Source of the DNA: Gnetum montanum
Taxonomy: Eukaryota; Streptophyta; Gnetopsida; Gnetales; Gnetaceae
DNA: 64,000 nt
Direction: 5' to 3'
NCBI GenBank assembly: GCA_015680685.1
Contig: MNCI01027496.1
Span: forward strand, 1,509,679 to 1,573,678
Part shown: in pieces, positions 34,501-45,277 of the stretch
Position numbering within the stretch: the stretch's first letter is position 1
Layout of the letters: every line of letters starts with the position of its first letter
The notes under the pieces: generated by a model
The model's database searches: none
Told to the model about the DNA's origin: nothing
Seen by the model: the letters and a program-made list of their open reading frames with translations, nothing else
Made by a program: the position numbers and the translations under genes

Positions 34501-35830
34501 ATCTATATTGGGAACACACCANACAATGGAGATAAATGATCAGCAACTACATTCTCGGTGCCCTTCCGATCGATCATCATTAAATCAAACTCTTGTAAGA
34601 TTACAAGACATTGTATGATATGAGGGCTTACCATTGGCTTATTCATGAGGAACTAGATTGCACTATGATTTATATGTATATATACTTTATATCCCAATAC
34701 ATAGTGTCTAAACTTTTCTAGTGCAAACACTATAGCCATTAATTCTTTCTTTGTGGTAGTGTAGTTAAGTTGTGCACCAGCGATACTTCTACTTGCATAG
34801 TGGATGTAATAAGGATGCTTCTATTCATCTAACTATGTAAGTATGGCTCCTAAAGCATAGTTGGATGTGTCAATCATGATATGGAATGGTTTGAATTAGT
34901 TAAGAGCTTGTAGAATGGGTGTTGCTAGTAGCTTTTGTTTCAGAGTTTGGAAAGCTAATTCATATTCCTTAGTCCACTCAAAAGGCATGTCCTTTTTCAT
35001 TAATTCCACCAATGGTTTGAAAACCTTTGAAATTTTTTTAATAAATCGCCTATAGTAGCCAGTATGTCCAAGGAATGATCAAATGCCTTTGACAGTTTCC
35101 GGTTGATGGGTAATTCCTTGGATAATTTTTATTTTCTCGGGGTCTTTCTCTATCCCTGTATGTGAGATTTTGTGCCCTAGTACTACACCTTCTTAGACAT
35201 CAAATGGCTTTTCTGCTAGTTGAGCCTAAATTGGTTTCTACACATCTTTTTAACACTTGCTCCAATTGGTCCAAGGCTTGATCAAAGTTTGCTCCATAAG
35301 TAGAGAAGTCGTCCATAAAGACCTCTACGCCATTCCCTATCTGCTGTTAGAATATGCTTAGAACTAGTTGTTGAAATGTTGCAGGGGCATTGCACAAGCC
35401 AAATGACATTTGTTTGTATGCAAACATTCCCCAAGGATTGGTGAATGTAGTCTTGGCTTGGTCTTCAGGGGCTATTTGTATTTGGTTATATTTACTATAT
35501 CCATCCAGAAAACTGTAATAACGATGACTTCAGATGGTGTCTAAGACTTGGTTGAAAAATGGCAATGGAAAGTGATCTTTGAATGTTGCCATATTTAGTA
35601 GCCTAAAATCTATGGACATCCTCCATTTGCCTCCCTTTTTAGGCACAATAAATAAGGGGCTAACCCATTCGCTATCAGCAATGGGGTATATGAACCCAGC
35701 CTTGAGAAGTTGTTTGATTTCTTCTTTAACTACTTACTTTAGCTTAGGGTTTAATCACCTCTATGATTATTTTCAAGGCTCATGGAGGGGTCAGTGTGAA
35801 TTCTATGTTGGCATATCCTAGGATCTATTC
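34501..35830 (-). pseudogene. pol-RT/RH: M2 reverse transcriptase and RNase H
   Basis: On the minus strand: EEIKQLLKAGFIYPIADSEW, PLFIVPKKGGKWRMSIDFR, FLDGYSKYNQIQIAPEDQAK, MSFGLCNAPATFQ and the catalytic box VEVFMDDFSTYGANFD near 35,325. The RNase H region below about 35,000 is frame-broken. N34,522 lies near the RNase H-integrase boundary and, unlike the other single Ns, is not flanked by a visible repeat. Confidence 0.8.
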
Positions 35831-35899
35831 TAGTTAATTCGGGATATGAGAAAGTGAAGGCTTCCAACCATTTATTTATTACCTTTAGTAGTTCTTCTT

Positions 35900-37013
35900 T
35901 CTATTGAGGAGTAAGCTTAGCGTTGATAATTATCGATTTTTCATTTTTAGGGAACATGTATTCCATACTAATAAGCAATGGTTTTAGCTCAAGGGGCTCT
36001 TGCTTAAATTTCTTAGGGATTTCTAGCTTTCCCCAGTTGATATTTTCAAGGTTAAGACTTGGAAGTTGGTGGTGCACTTGCTCTAATGCGTCTATGCTAT
36101 TGATGTAAGCACAAGTCAAACCCTCAGTTGGTTCCATGCATATGAGTGAATTACTTTCTTGATCAACTGTTATCCACTAGGTGTCTACCTGTCATGTGGC
36201 TGCTGCATATAGGCATCTTTGTATGTTAATCACTTGTGCACACTGATTACATACATGCAATGCTAAACTTTGCACAAACCATGACCTCTGCACGAAATTA
36301 CACCCTGTGTCACTGTATGCGATGCACTAAACTTTATTCTTCTCTATCTTTTTGAATGTATTTTCTTTTGATATATCTAGGGAAAGATCGTCGATTCCTA
36401 GGCATGCGTCGATGGTGCTTAGCCATGCTCTTCCCATTATGATTGGGAAGTTCCCCTTACTGTTGTTTACTTGAATCACTAGGAATTCAGCTGGGTATGA
36501 CCACCCACAAATAGTGGTAACAATGTCTTCCACCAGTCCTAATGGGATAGTGATGGACTGGTCAGCCAACTCTAGATGGATGTTGCTCTTTTTCAATGGA
36601 GGTAGGTTCCAGGCCTTATACATTTCTTGAGAACTCAAGTTGACACCAGAACCTAAATCCAAAAGATCCTTGCATAGCACATTTCTAGTAATATGTAAGT
36701 ATATCAAAGGAGTCCTAGGATTAGAGAATTTCCTAGGAAGGTGACCAACTTTGATCCAATCGGTAACAACATGTGTTAGCATGACCGTATGCATTGAGTG
36801 TAGTGATTGGGTTGAAGGGGGCTTCAAAGTTTTGATTGATATTGAGGCGTCTAAGGAATCAACTGCTTGTGATTGCAAGGACTTGGTTGGACTATTGGTT
36901 CTAAAGAAAGGTTTTTTCTTCATGTGGTTGTTGGAACCAACAGTAGGTTGAGAGTTAATAACCCTCGTGGTGTTACGTTGTTGTGGTTGGGTAGGGATTT
37001 CACCTTGCATCAC
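35900..37013 (-). pseudogene. PR: M2 aspartic protease and linker
   Basis: A 228-codon open frame (37,013-36,327) starts MMQGEIPTQPQQRN and contains HVVTDWIKVGHLPRKF, then the active-site region LLDLGSGVNLSSQEMYKAWN (D-L-G-S; element B has D-S-G-S), SITIPLGLVEDIVTTICGW and FPIIMGRAWLSTIDACLG. It then continues with stops to about 35,900 as the linker to RT (SLNLENINWGKLEIPKKF). The lost serine suggests reduced or no activity. Confidence 0.85.
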
Positions 37014-38196
37014 GGGAGTAGGTGGTAGTAGAGCTATTGGTGGAAGAGATGTAGCTCGATGAGAAGGATGATATTCTTACAGAATATCACCTCTAGAAGA
37101 GGGAGTCCCATAATACTCATGGGCTTGGTAGTGAGGTTGAGGAGTGACGTGACCAGTAGAGTCACATGGGAAGATTGGCTATTACACGTAATATCCATAC
37201 AGGTCAGGTTTCTGGTAAGGATACTGTTGCCTTAGTGGTGGCATTCTCCATGATTGTGGGTGTTGCCACTATTGATATTTGATGAAGCACTATATAGTCA
37301 ATGCATCGACTAGGCCGCGTATACGGGGCCCCATCGATGCATCCCTCCATGCGTTGACATGGCCCCTTTTACGCAGGGCTTGTTTTAGCCTATAAATAAG
37401 AGGGCCTTCCGCCTCATTTAGGCATCCTTCTAGTAGTCATAGCGAAGCTCTTGAATTTTGTTTCTGTAGGAGTTAGATTATTTTCCCAAGTGCATGCCCA
37501 TAGTGTGATGCTTGTAATTGTACGACACCTTTATTCGAGCATGACGTACTTGGATGCGCACATCATCGAAAATAAAGATCGAGATTACTTCATCATTGCA
37601 ACATTCACCTAGTTGTAATTGTTTAATTATTATTGTTATTTATTATTTTCTTAGTTAATATTTCTTTACCGTCATTTACTATTCTTGTTGTTAACTATGG
37701 AATGAGTACGACTTAATCACGAGCATTTAAGTNNNNNNNNNNNNNNNNNNNNNNNNNNNNNNNNNNNNNNNNNNNNNNNNNNNNNNNNNNNNNNNNNNNN
37801 NNNNNNNNNNNNNNNNNNNGTGTAACTATCTAGATACCACAACTAGCCTGTCCACGGAGTTTGACCGGATCGTGCGTGAACACTCGTATTTGTATGGTTT
37901 AGTGTAGGGGTACCTAGCCGCTCATCAATATTGCTCAATCAATTGTGGTGGAGTTCCACTGGGATAATATGTTAAGGGTTGGTGGAACTTGCTTGGGTTA
38001 TCTTGAGGATAAGGTAATCTTCAAGGTGTTTGCCTTTTGTTTAATTGTGGATTGAGTGCATACATCCTAGACTCCTACAAATGTGAGATTATAGAGTAAC
38101 ATCCTTTAGGATGGTCATATTGACATATCTCACATCCACTATCATTGTCTGTTTCTGAATCCACAACCTCTTCAATGATACTATTAATTATGTGCA
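37014..38196 (-). pseudogene. gag: M2 gag C-terminal region with zinc knuckle (interrupted by solo LTR)
   Basis: Minus-strand sequence near 38,130-38,095 encodes the knuckle CEICQYDHPKGCY-like motif (the first bases of the block are decayed), preceded by EEVVDSETDND. The Pro/Gln/Tyr-rich tail continues on the other side of the solo LTR at 37,279-37,014. Homology with M1 and B ends at about 38,196. Confidence 0.7.
37280..37927 (+). mobile_element. Solo Athila-type LTR with 5-bp TSD
   Basis: It begins TGATGAAGCAC and ends CGCTCATCA, flanked on both sides by ATATT (37,275-37,279 and 37,928-37,932). The uninterrupted M1 copy at 8,975-9,005 reads CCACTACTAATATTGCTCAT, giving the empty site. TATAAATA lies at 37,391-37,398. 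An 87-base run of N (37,733-37,819) replaces part of the interior. It most likely arose by LTR-LTR recombination of a full element. Confidence 0.92.
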
Positions 38197-39503
38197 GAAG
38201 TTATATACATATAATAATTTTAGTTTTAAAGATTCATGAATTGTATGTAGATATAATTTAAATGTGAGTTTCAAAAAGTAATTTAATTAAAATATGTAAT
38301 ATATGATAAATGAAATGAAAATTGGGCAAGGGGCATTATGTCTTCATTTTACTAGAGATCATGATTTGAATGGTTAAAAAATGAGAGCTTGATTTGGTTT
38401 GGTTTGAATGGTGGAAAAAATGTATCATCGAGTATCTAACTTGATAAAGTAGATTCATGGATGAAGACAAGAAAACCATGAGTTCCTTAATGTACCCTTG
38501 GATAGGTATTATGCATTGTTCAATAGGTATCCAAGCCATGGCTTTTCTCAAGGGGAGCAGTTAAGGCACATCATAGATGAACTAAGAAACAAAATAAGAA
38601 AAACTCTTGGGGTCTATACTTAAGGTAAAATTTTAGATACAAGGGTCCATTAGATTCAAAGGCTAACTGACTAGGTAGCTAAAGAGGAAGGAGAGTTAAA
38701 GAAGAAAGAAAGAGTAAAAGAGTATAATAAAGATTATTTTCTTTGAAAATGGATTTGACACATGAAAGGATGAGGATCCTATGAAGGAGGTCATTCAAAG
38801 AAAAATCTTGTCAATTCAAAAATTAGTTTAAGGCATTGTAGAAAAAGTAGAAAACATGTGGGACTTTATTAATGAAAAATTTATAACTATACTAAAAATA
38901 GTGAAGTTTAAAATATTGTAGGAACTTGCATGAGACAAGAACAACAAGAAGAAAAAGAAAGTAGGTAATGACATTTATAAGAAAAAAGGTTGTTATGGTA
39001 GGAATTGTTATAAGCAATGAAAACTAACACAACCTACATGAAATTGAGCCAAGCACTTCATGGTCATCAATTAGTCTAGGAAAAACTAACCTTTCAAAAA
39101 ATCTTTCTCAAATCAAAAGGGGACTTGGAGATCGAAGGATTAATCCATTAATATGAGTTAGATGTTTTTCCAATGTCAGCAAGTAACAAGTAAGAAAAGA
39201 TTATGCATACATAAAATACCTTGTGAATAACGTCTAAGCATAGGGAAAACACAATGTAACATAGAAGCATGATTGATAGTGAAAATATTTGAAACAACAC
39301 AGAGGGAAAACAAATTTATCAATGAACATGCGCAAACCAAGAAGGAAAACATGAATAAAATACATTTGAAGTGGATCTAGGAAAAACTAGAGATAAAAGA
39401 TCCAAAAATAGAAAATCAAGATTTACAAGAAAGGAGAAAGGAACATACAAAAATACACTTCTAGATGTATATTAGAGATTAGAGGCATTTGACAAGAAGC
39501 CAT
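38197..39503 (+). pseudogene. gag: AT-rich segment with a decayed plus-strand Athila gag piece (about 38,370-38,950)
   Basis: Around 38,500-38,640 the plus strand gives RYPSHGFSQGEQLRHIIDEL, RNKIRKTLG, matching LGHGFSEERLMYHIIDGL in element A (41,123-41,175). Frameshifts and stops are frequent. 38,197-38,340 and 38,950-39,503 are AT-rich with no recognisable content; the latter may belong to the DNA continuing at 45,278 beyond element A. Confidence 0.5.
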
Positions 39504-40365
39504 TGATGAAGTGTCATTAAGTCAATGCGTTGACGGGGCCGCATATATGCGGTTGCGTCAACACGGCCCTGTCGACGTAGCCTTCCTACGTTGACAGGGC
39601 CCCGTTTACGAAGCCATCTATCCCGGCCTATAAATAAGAGGGCCCTCCACCTCATTTAGGCATCCTTTTGTCCTTTGTAGCTAGACTCTTTCAGTTTGTT
39701 TCCATAGGAGTTAGAATATTTTCCCAGTGCATGCTCGCAGTGTGATGCTTGTAATTGTATGGAATCTTTATTCGAGTGTGACGTACTTGGATGTGCACAT
39801 GACCGGAAATAAAGATCGAGATTACTTCATCATTGTAGCATTCACTTAGTTTTAATTATTTAATTATTATTGTTAATTGTTGCTTTCTTAGTTAATATTT
39901 ATTTATCATCATTTACTATTCTTGTTGTTAAATGCAAAATGAGTATGACTTAATCACGAGCATTTAAGTGTGACTACTTGGAAACCTTGCAGCGTACCTA
40001 GAATCTATGCTTGGTAACCCCAGTAGTAGTCATGCACAAGGTCCAAGATTTGTACGGATGATTAAGGAATAGATACTCATCACACTTAGGCTAGCTTAGA
40101 CTCATTTCCTACTACTCATTAGTTTAATTAATATTATCTTCCATTGTCTCTAGGAGTTGCAATAGTTTAGGATCACATCATACGCCTCACTCTGGACTAA
40201 ACCATACATGACAAAGAAATACTAGTCCAGGTGGGAAGATAGTGAACTGTGATCAATGTGTAATTGTCTAGATACCACAACTAGCCTGTCTACGAAGTTC
40301 GACCGGATCGTGCGTGAACGCTCGTATTCGTATGGTTGAGTGTAGGGGTACCTCGTCGCTCATCA
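39504..40365 (+). repeat. Element A 5' LTR
   Basis: 862 bp, with TATAAATA at 39,629-39,636. The first 120 bp contain CpG-rich self-complementary words (GTCGAC-like, GGGGCC, GCATATATGC). Relative to the 3' LTR it carries about 60 extra bases between two GGGGCC words (about 39,535-39,600). Confidence 0.93.
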
Positions 40366-40503
40366 TTGGCACTGTTGCCAGGGAGGGTGCTAGTTATTTA
40401 GATTAGTTACATCATATAAGATCGTTGTAACAAGTATTAACGATATATCCTTTAGAAAAGAAATTAAATTAAAATCTAATTAAGTCACACATGGTTTACA
40501 ACC

Positions 40504-42501
40504 ATGTCCCTTCTACAAGACTATAATAATGCCACATCTAGTGAGGCAATTCATTGAAGAACCAACGAATATTATGACAAGGAAGATTTGAGTACGCAAC
40601 CTGAAGTAAGGGTTTCTTATAAACATAAACAAAGACAACATCATCCCAATGAATGAAAGCAGAACATACCTAGTGAAGATGAACCCCTACTGGCCACTAC
40701 AAGCTTAACGGAAATATAGGAGGCTATTCGAATAGCCCATAGACATCGTAAGGAAAGTAGTCTACCCGTGCTTGATTTAAAAAACTTTCCCAAGTTTTCA
40801 GGAGGCTATGATTCATATCCACAATAACATTTACAAGCCTTCTACGATGCCTATACATGGAAAAATATTGATAATGGGTGGAAAAAGCTTAAGATCTTTC
40901 CTTTGACACTCGTTGGCCAAGAAAAAGTATGGTATAGATCGTTAAAACCAAATTCAATTCAACATTGGCTGACAATGGTAGAACTTTTTAATAAAAGATA
41001 TCAAACCTATGCGAGAGTGTTAGCCTTGAGGAGACAAATCCAAGAATGGAAACAAGTGCAACATGAACCCTTGGACATGGCCTTAGAAAGATATTATGCA
41101 TTGTTAGAGAATTGCCTAGGCCATGGGTTCTCTGAGGAAAGGCTAATGTACCATATCATAGATGGGCTTCGTAATGAAACAAGGGAGACGCTAGGGATGT
41201 ACACCCAAGGTCAACTATATGAGCTATGAACCCATCAACTCCAAGATCTTATTAAGCAGATAGCAAAAGAAGAAGGAGAAATAACCAACTGGGAGAATGT
41301 TGAAAGTTCTCAGCAGTGCCAAAATCTCAACTTAACAAGGGTCCATGATCATGAAGAGGAGAAATCAACTCACTTCAAGGAGGTGGAATCATCTTTGCCA
41401 ATCCTGCAATCACTAGATGAAATTGAGGCAAAGATCAATAAGATGATGGACTGGGTACATGAAAGATGTGGAGAATATGCCAACATTATTAGAGGAAAAA
41501 CTATGCCAAATTGAGAAACAGGACAGGACACCACATGACAATCAAAATAAAGGGTAGAAGATAATAAGGATAAGAACTCAACTGCCAATCATATGTATGA
41601 ATGTAATATTTGCTTGTACGATCACCCCAAAGGTCAATGTCCAATCTTGTGACATTTACATGAGCATTGGGGAGGAATGTTACATCGAGAGTTCGTACAA
41701 AAATATTGTGTCCAACCACAGTGGCAAAAACCTCAGTTGTGGGGGAGGCCACCGCCAACTGGACCATACCCTTTGTATGTCGTAGCATCAAATGCTTATT
41801 ATGTTCAACACCCTATTTCTCCAACGGGATTCACATCCTCTACCTCACCTCATCGTTATCATTCTCCCAAGAACTATCCACCCATGTCCTCTCCAACAAG
41901 ATCACCACCTCATGTGCCTTACACTTCTTCTCAACCTCAATATTCTCATACTTCACCCCCTTCTACATCACTGCCAGTTATGCCAAAAGATTTTGCACCA
42001 CAGCACCAACCCACAAACGTTACTTATGCTGCTACTATCAATAGCAGTGGAGGTCCTTGACAACATCGAAGGTGTCCCTTCTTTAGAAGTGACCGTCGAA
42101 GGGGACACCACAATTTAGAAACCATTGCATCTACCCACTCAGCACAAACCCAACACTATGGTGCATCTTCCTCTTCGGACCCAACGCCTCATGTTACCTT
42201 ATCAAGGCCATCACTCAATACTTCAACAACCATGGGGCCCAATGCATATTGCCACATGGGGAGACATGTTGATCCTTGCATACCATCTTATGGTCACAAG
42301 TACCATAGTGGGTCAACTCCTTATAAACGAACCACATCTTATAACTTGCCCCACTATGTCAACTCTAATCAAGTGTGTGAACCTTAATGGGGTAAGTATG
42401 ACTAGGTCCCAATATTTCCAACATGCAAGGATCCCCACCTTCCATTTATTAATTTTAGCCATGCTCAACTGTTTAGTTATGGGGGCTATCCTCCATTCTA
42501 A
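40504..42501 (+). pseudogene. gag: Element A gag, one frame with about 12 stops
   Basis: From ATG 40,504 (MSLLQDYNNATSSEA) to TAA 42,499-42,501 the same frame (665 codons) stays coding-like and is broken only by stop codons, with no frameshift. The capsid domain includes DLKNFPKFSGGYDSYP, WYRSLKPNSIQHWLTMVELF, MALERYYALLENCLGHGFSE and IDGLRNETRETLGMYTQGQ. The zinc knuckle CNICLYDHPKGQC (CX2CX3HX4C) is at 41,602-41,640. A Pro/Tyr/His-rich tail follows. All 12 internal stops can be derived from Gln, Arg or Trp codons by one transition. Gag would form the virus-like particle. Confidence 0.9.
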
Positions 42502-42999
42502 CATCACAGAATTAATAAATGTTTTTCTATTTCTTTAATGTTTCAACTTTTTGTTTTCCAGTTTTCACCTTTTAATTTATTGTTTTATATTTTTGTATTT
42601 TTATCTTTTTATGAGTAATCTCATCTACGAATAAAACACTCATGTGACTCGTTGGTTGAGGTGTATTCTATGTTATCAAGTTTCGTGTGATCAATTATTT
42701 GGATAGTGAGCCCATTACACCCACTCATCCATTCTACAAATAAGAGGTTCTGTTCGAGGGTACAATGATATTCTTGGCATTCTTAAAACTTAAAATAATT
42801 TTGTGTTCATTGTACACAAAATGAAGAAGGATGGACCAAGAGGGAATGATTAGGGTGTGACATCAAGGGAACTTGTGGATTCTCTTTGGTGGTGTCTATG
42901 GGTGCTATCATGCAACTTGGTTGTACTAAGATCCTTGTAGATCTAACAAAAAATGGGAGTAAGAGTATTAAAGGCACCCAATAAAACAAAAAAAAAAAG

Positions 43000-43147
43000 C
43001 AAAAAAATAAAAAAAAGAGAGAAAAAAAAAAAAAAAAGAGAAGAAAAAAAATAAAGTACCACAAAACAAAAGNCAAAAAAATAAAAAAAAGAGAGAAAAA
43101 TAAAAAAAAAAAGAGAAGAAAAAAAATAAAGTACCACAAAACAAAAG
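43000..43147 (+). repeat. A-rich direct repeat around a single N
   Basis: About 73 bases (43,000-43,072, ending TACCACAAAACAAAAG) are repeated at 43,074-43,147 with only small changes in the A-run lengths, and N43,073 lies exactly between them. As at 12,107 and 12,936, this looks like an unmerged contig overlap. Confidence 0.75.
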
Positions 43148-43863
43148 TTACTCCTCCCTTGAACAAAATGCCAAGTGATCGTACGCCTTGTTGTTGTGCT
43201 ACTCTCATAGTTGCTCATCATGGGATGAAACAATGTGATGTCACTATTTAGAAGAATGGACTTGGTCCTGATCTTGGAATTATGGGTTAATGACACGTTA
43301 ATCATGCTTTGCATGCAGGATTCATTGTGCCATGAGTCAGTTACCTCACATCCCAATCTCTGTAATCCCTTCTCCGATTCATTCCATCTCGCTGTTCATG
43401 TATTTGTGACTCGTGTCTTGTATAGCATTGAATTCATACCTCATCACGGTGGTATCAACATGTGTGTGTTTTATTGCATTGGTATAGATTACAGTTAACC
43501 CTTCTAATGCCTACGGACATCTTAAGGTGTGGTTACGCAAGCGCATATAGGTTGGAACCTGCTTTAGGGAGGACCGACTTGCATGACTTTTGTAATTTGT
43601 ACTTGTTGCATACCACCACATCATCTTATACCCTTCAAGTATTTCATTTCCAAATCTATTCTTTTCTTTGTCATTATTTTATCAAATGATCCTCAAAACC
43701 AAGTCCGACATTAAACTTTTAGAGCAACTTCCTTGAAAAATTTCTAACTCTACAATCATACTAAGTAAAGAATTCAACATTTATTAAAGGCAATGAGTGA
43801 GGTATGAGATCATAGAATGTTTTTCAATAACCTTACTAACAATTGATCTTTGTGTGATTATAG

Positions 43864-43977
43864 ATGGCCCCTAAAAGAAGACAACAAGGAGGACCTTCTC
43901 ATGGTGCAATCGAACGACCTAGGGAGGCAGAGGTTGAGGACCTCATGCAAAACATGTATAGTAGAAGTCCTACATGA
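43864..43977 (+). CDS. Small basic ORF after a 3' splice-like site (possible env/ORF3 remnant)
   Basis: The 37-codon frame MAPKRRQQGGPSHGAIERPR... starts directly after TTTGTGTGATTATAG. Athila elements often carry a spliced env-like frame at this position, so a remnant is possible. There is no transmembrane segment or longer homology, so this rests on location and the Lys/Arg start alone. Confidence 0.25.
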   Translation: MAPKRRQQGGPSHGAIERPREAEVEDLMQNMYSRSPT

Positions 43978-44454
43978 AACTCCTATTACTACATAATCTA
44001 TCTAAGCAAAGGGAGGAGAGGTCAAGGCCCAAGCCTATGAAGAGGAATGACAACTATTTGCGGCATGGCATGTCAAGGCCAATCAAGTGTTCCTGCAGCT
44101 ACTGTGTTCATGAAAAGTGCCGACTCCATCAAACATTGGAACATCAGCATGGACAGCTCATAATCCTCAGATAGAAGAGGAGAAACGTTAGGTGCTTCTT
44201 CAATGTTATCACTCTTAGACGCCTGATGCACAGGACAAAGGAAAGACACCCATGGAGGAGCCACCACTACTGGGAACCCCATGAGTTCCGTAAGTTTTGT
44301 CTTTTGTGTCTATGTCAAAATTTTGTTTAATTCTCCACTGCAGCATGAATAAATTTCTAGTTAGTCAATAATCCCATACCTATCCACTATGTATTTAATT
44401 GAGCTTGTTCCTCACTTTGACTCGAGGATGAGTTTTTACTCAGTTGTGGGGGTA

Positions 44455-45277
44455 TGATGAAGTGTCATTAAGTCGATGCGTCGACGGGGCCCCGTTTATG
44501 TAGCCACCTATCCCGACCTATAAATAAGAGGGCCCTCCGCCTCATTTATGCATCCTTTTGTCATTTGTAGCTAGACCCTTTCAGTTTATTTCCATAGGAG
44601 TTAGAATATTTTCCCAGTGCATGCCTGCAGTGTGATGCTTGTAATTGTACGAAACCTTTATTCGAGTGTGACATACTTGGATGCGCACATGACTGGAAAT
44701 AAAGATCGAGATTATTTCATCATTGCAGCATTCACTTAGTTTTAATTATTTAATTGTTATTGTTATTTATTGCTTTCTTAGTTAATATTTATTGCTTTCT
44801 TAGTTAATATTTATTTATCATCATTTATTATTCCTGTTGTTAAATGTGAAATGAGTACGACTTAATCATGAGCATTTAAGTGTGACTACTTAGCAACCCA
44901 ACAGTGTACCTAGGATCTACACTTGGTAACCCCAGTAGTAGTCATGCACAAGGTCCAAGATGTGTACGGATGATTAAGGAATGGATACTCATTGCACTTA
45001 GGCTAGCTTAGACTCATTTCCTATTGCTCATTAGTTTAATTAATATTATCTTCCATTGTCTCTAGGAGTATCATTAGTTTAGGATCATATCATACGCCTC
45101 ACTTTGGACTAAACCATACGTGACAAAGCAATACTAGTCCACGTGGGAAGACAGCAAACTGCAATCAACGTGTAATTGTCTAGATACCACAACTAGGCTA
45201 TCCGCAGAGTTCGACCGGATCATGCATGAACACTCGTATTCGTATGGTTGAGTGTAGGGGTACCTCGCCGCTCATCA
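44455..45277 (+). repeat. Element A 3' LTR
   Basis: 823 bp, with TATAAATA at 44,519-44,526. It lacks the roughly 60-bp GGGGCC-bounded block of the 5' LTR but has a duplicated TATTGCTTTCTTAGTTAATA unit (about 44,758-44,815). It is followed by the target duplicate GCCAT. Confidence 0.93.

Larger units (their letters stand above)
30756..38196 (-). mobile_element. M2: Athila-like Ty3/gypsy element, minus strand, 5' end lost
   Basis: In element order on the minus strand: gag tail with zinc knuckle (38,196-37,928, then 37,279-37,014), protease (37,013-36,100), RT and RNase H (35,830-34,540), integrase (34,500-33,490), 3' non-coding (33,480-31,415), PPT and 3' LTR (31,400-30,756). The 5' LTR and most of gag are missing beyond 38,196. 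It is collinear and is the best guide to the original order of M1. A solo LTR (37,280-37,927) interrupts it. Confidence 0.85.
42502..44454 (+). other. Element A 3' non-coding region and PPT
   Basis: No pol is present. 42,985-43,147 is A-rich and duplicated around N43,073. The remainder is AT-rich with short frames only, apart from the small ORF at 43,864. The PPT (TTGTGGGGGTA) ends at 44,454. Confidence 0.7.
39504..45277 (+). mobile_element. Element A: gag-only Athila-like element with perfect TSD
   Basis: LTRs at 39,504-40,365 and 44,455-45,277 start TGATGAAGTGTCATTAAGTC and end CGCTCATCA. Both flanks are GCCAT (39,499-39,503 and 45,278-45,282). PBS TGGCACTGTTGCCAGGGA (40,367-40,384) is one base inside the LTR, and the PPT ends GTTGTGGGGGTA at 44,454. 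The 4.1-kb interior holds only gag plus a long non-coding region; no protease, RT or integrase motif is present. It is a non-autonomous (TR-GAG-like) derivative that would have depended on pol from relatives. Confidence 0.93.

Noticed and set aside
42807-43356. Hydrophobic Phe/Leu-rich minus-strand ORFs (133 and 137 codons)
   Set aside because: They translate the A-rich duplicated tract on the opposite strand and read through N43,073; this is an artefact of composition.
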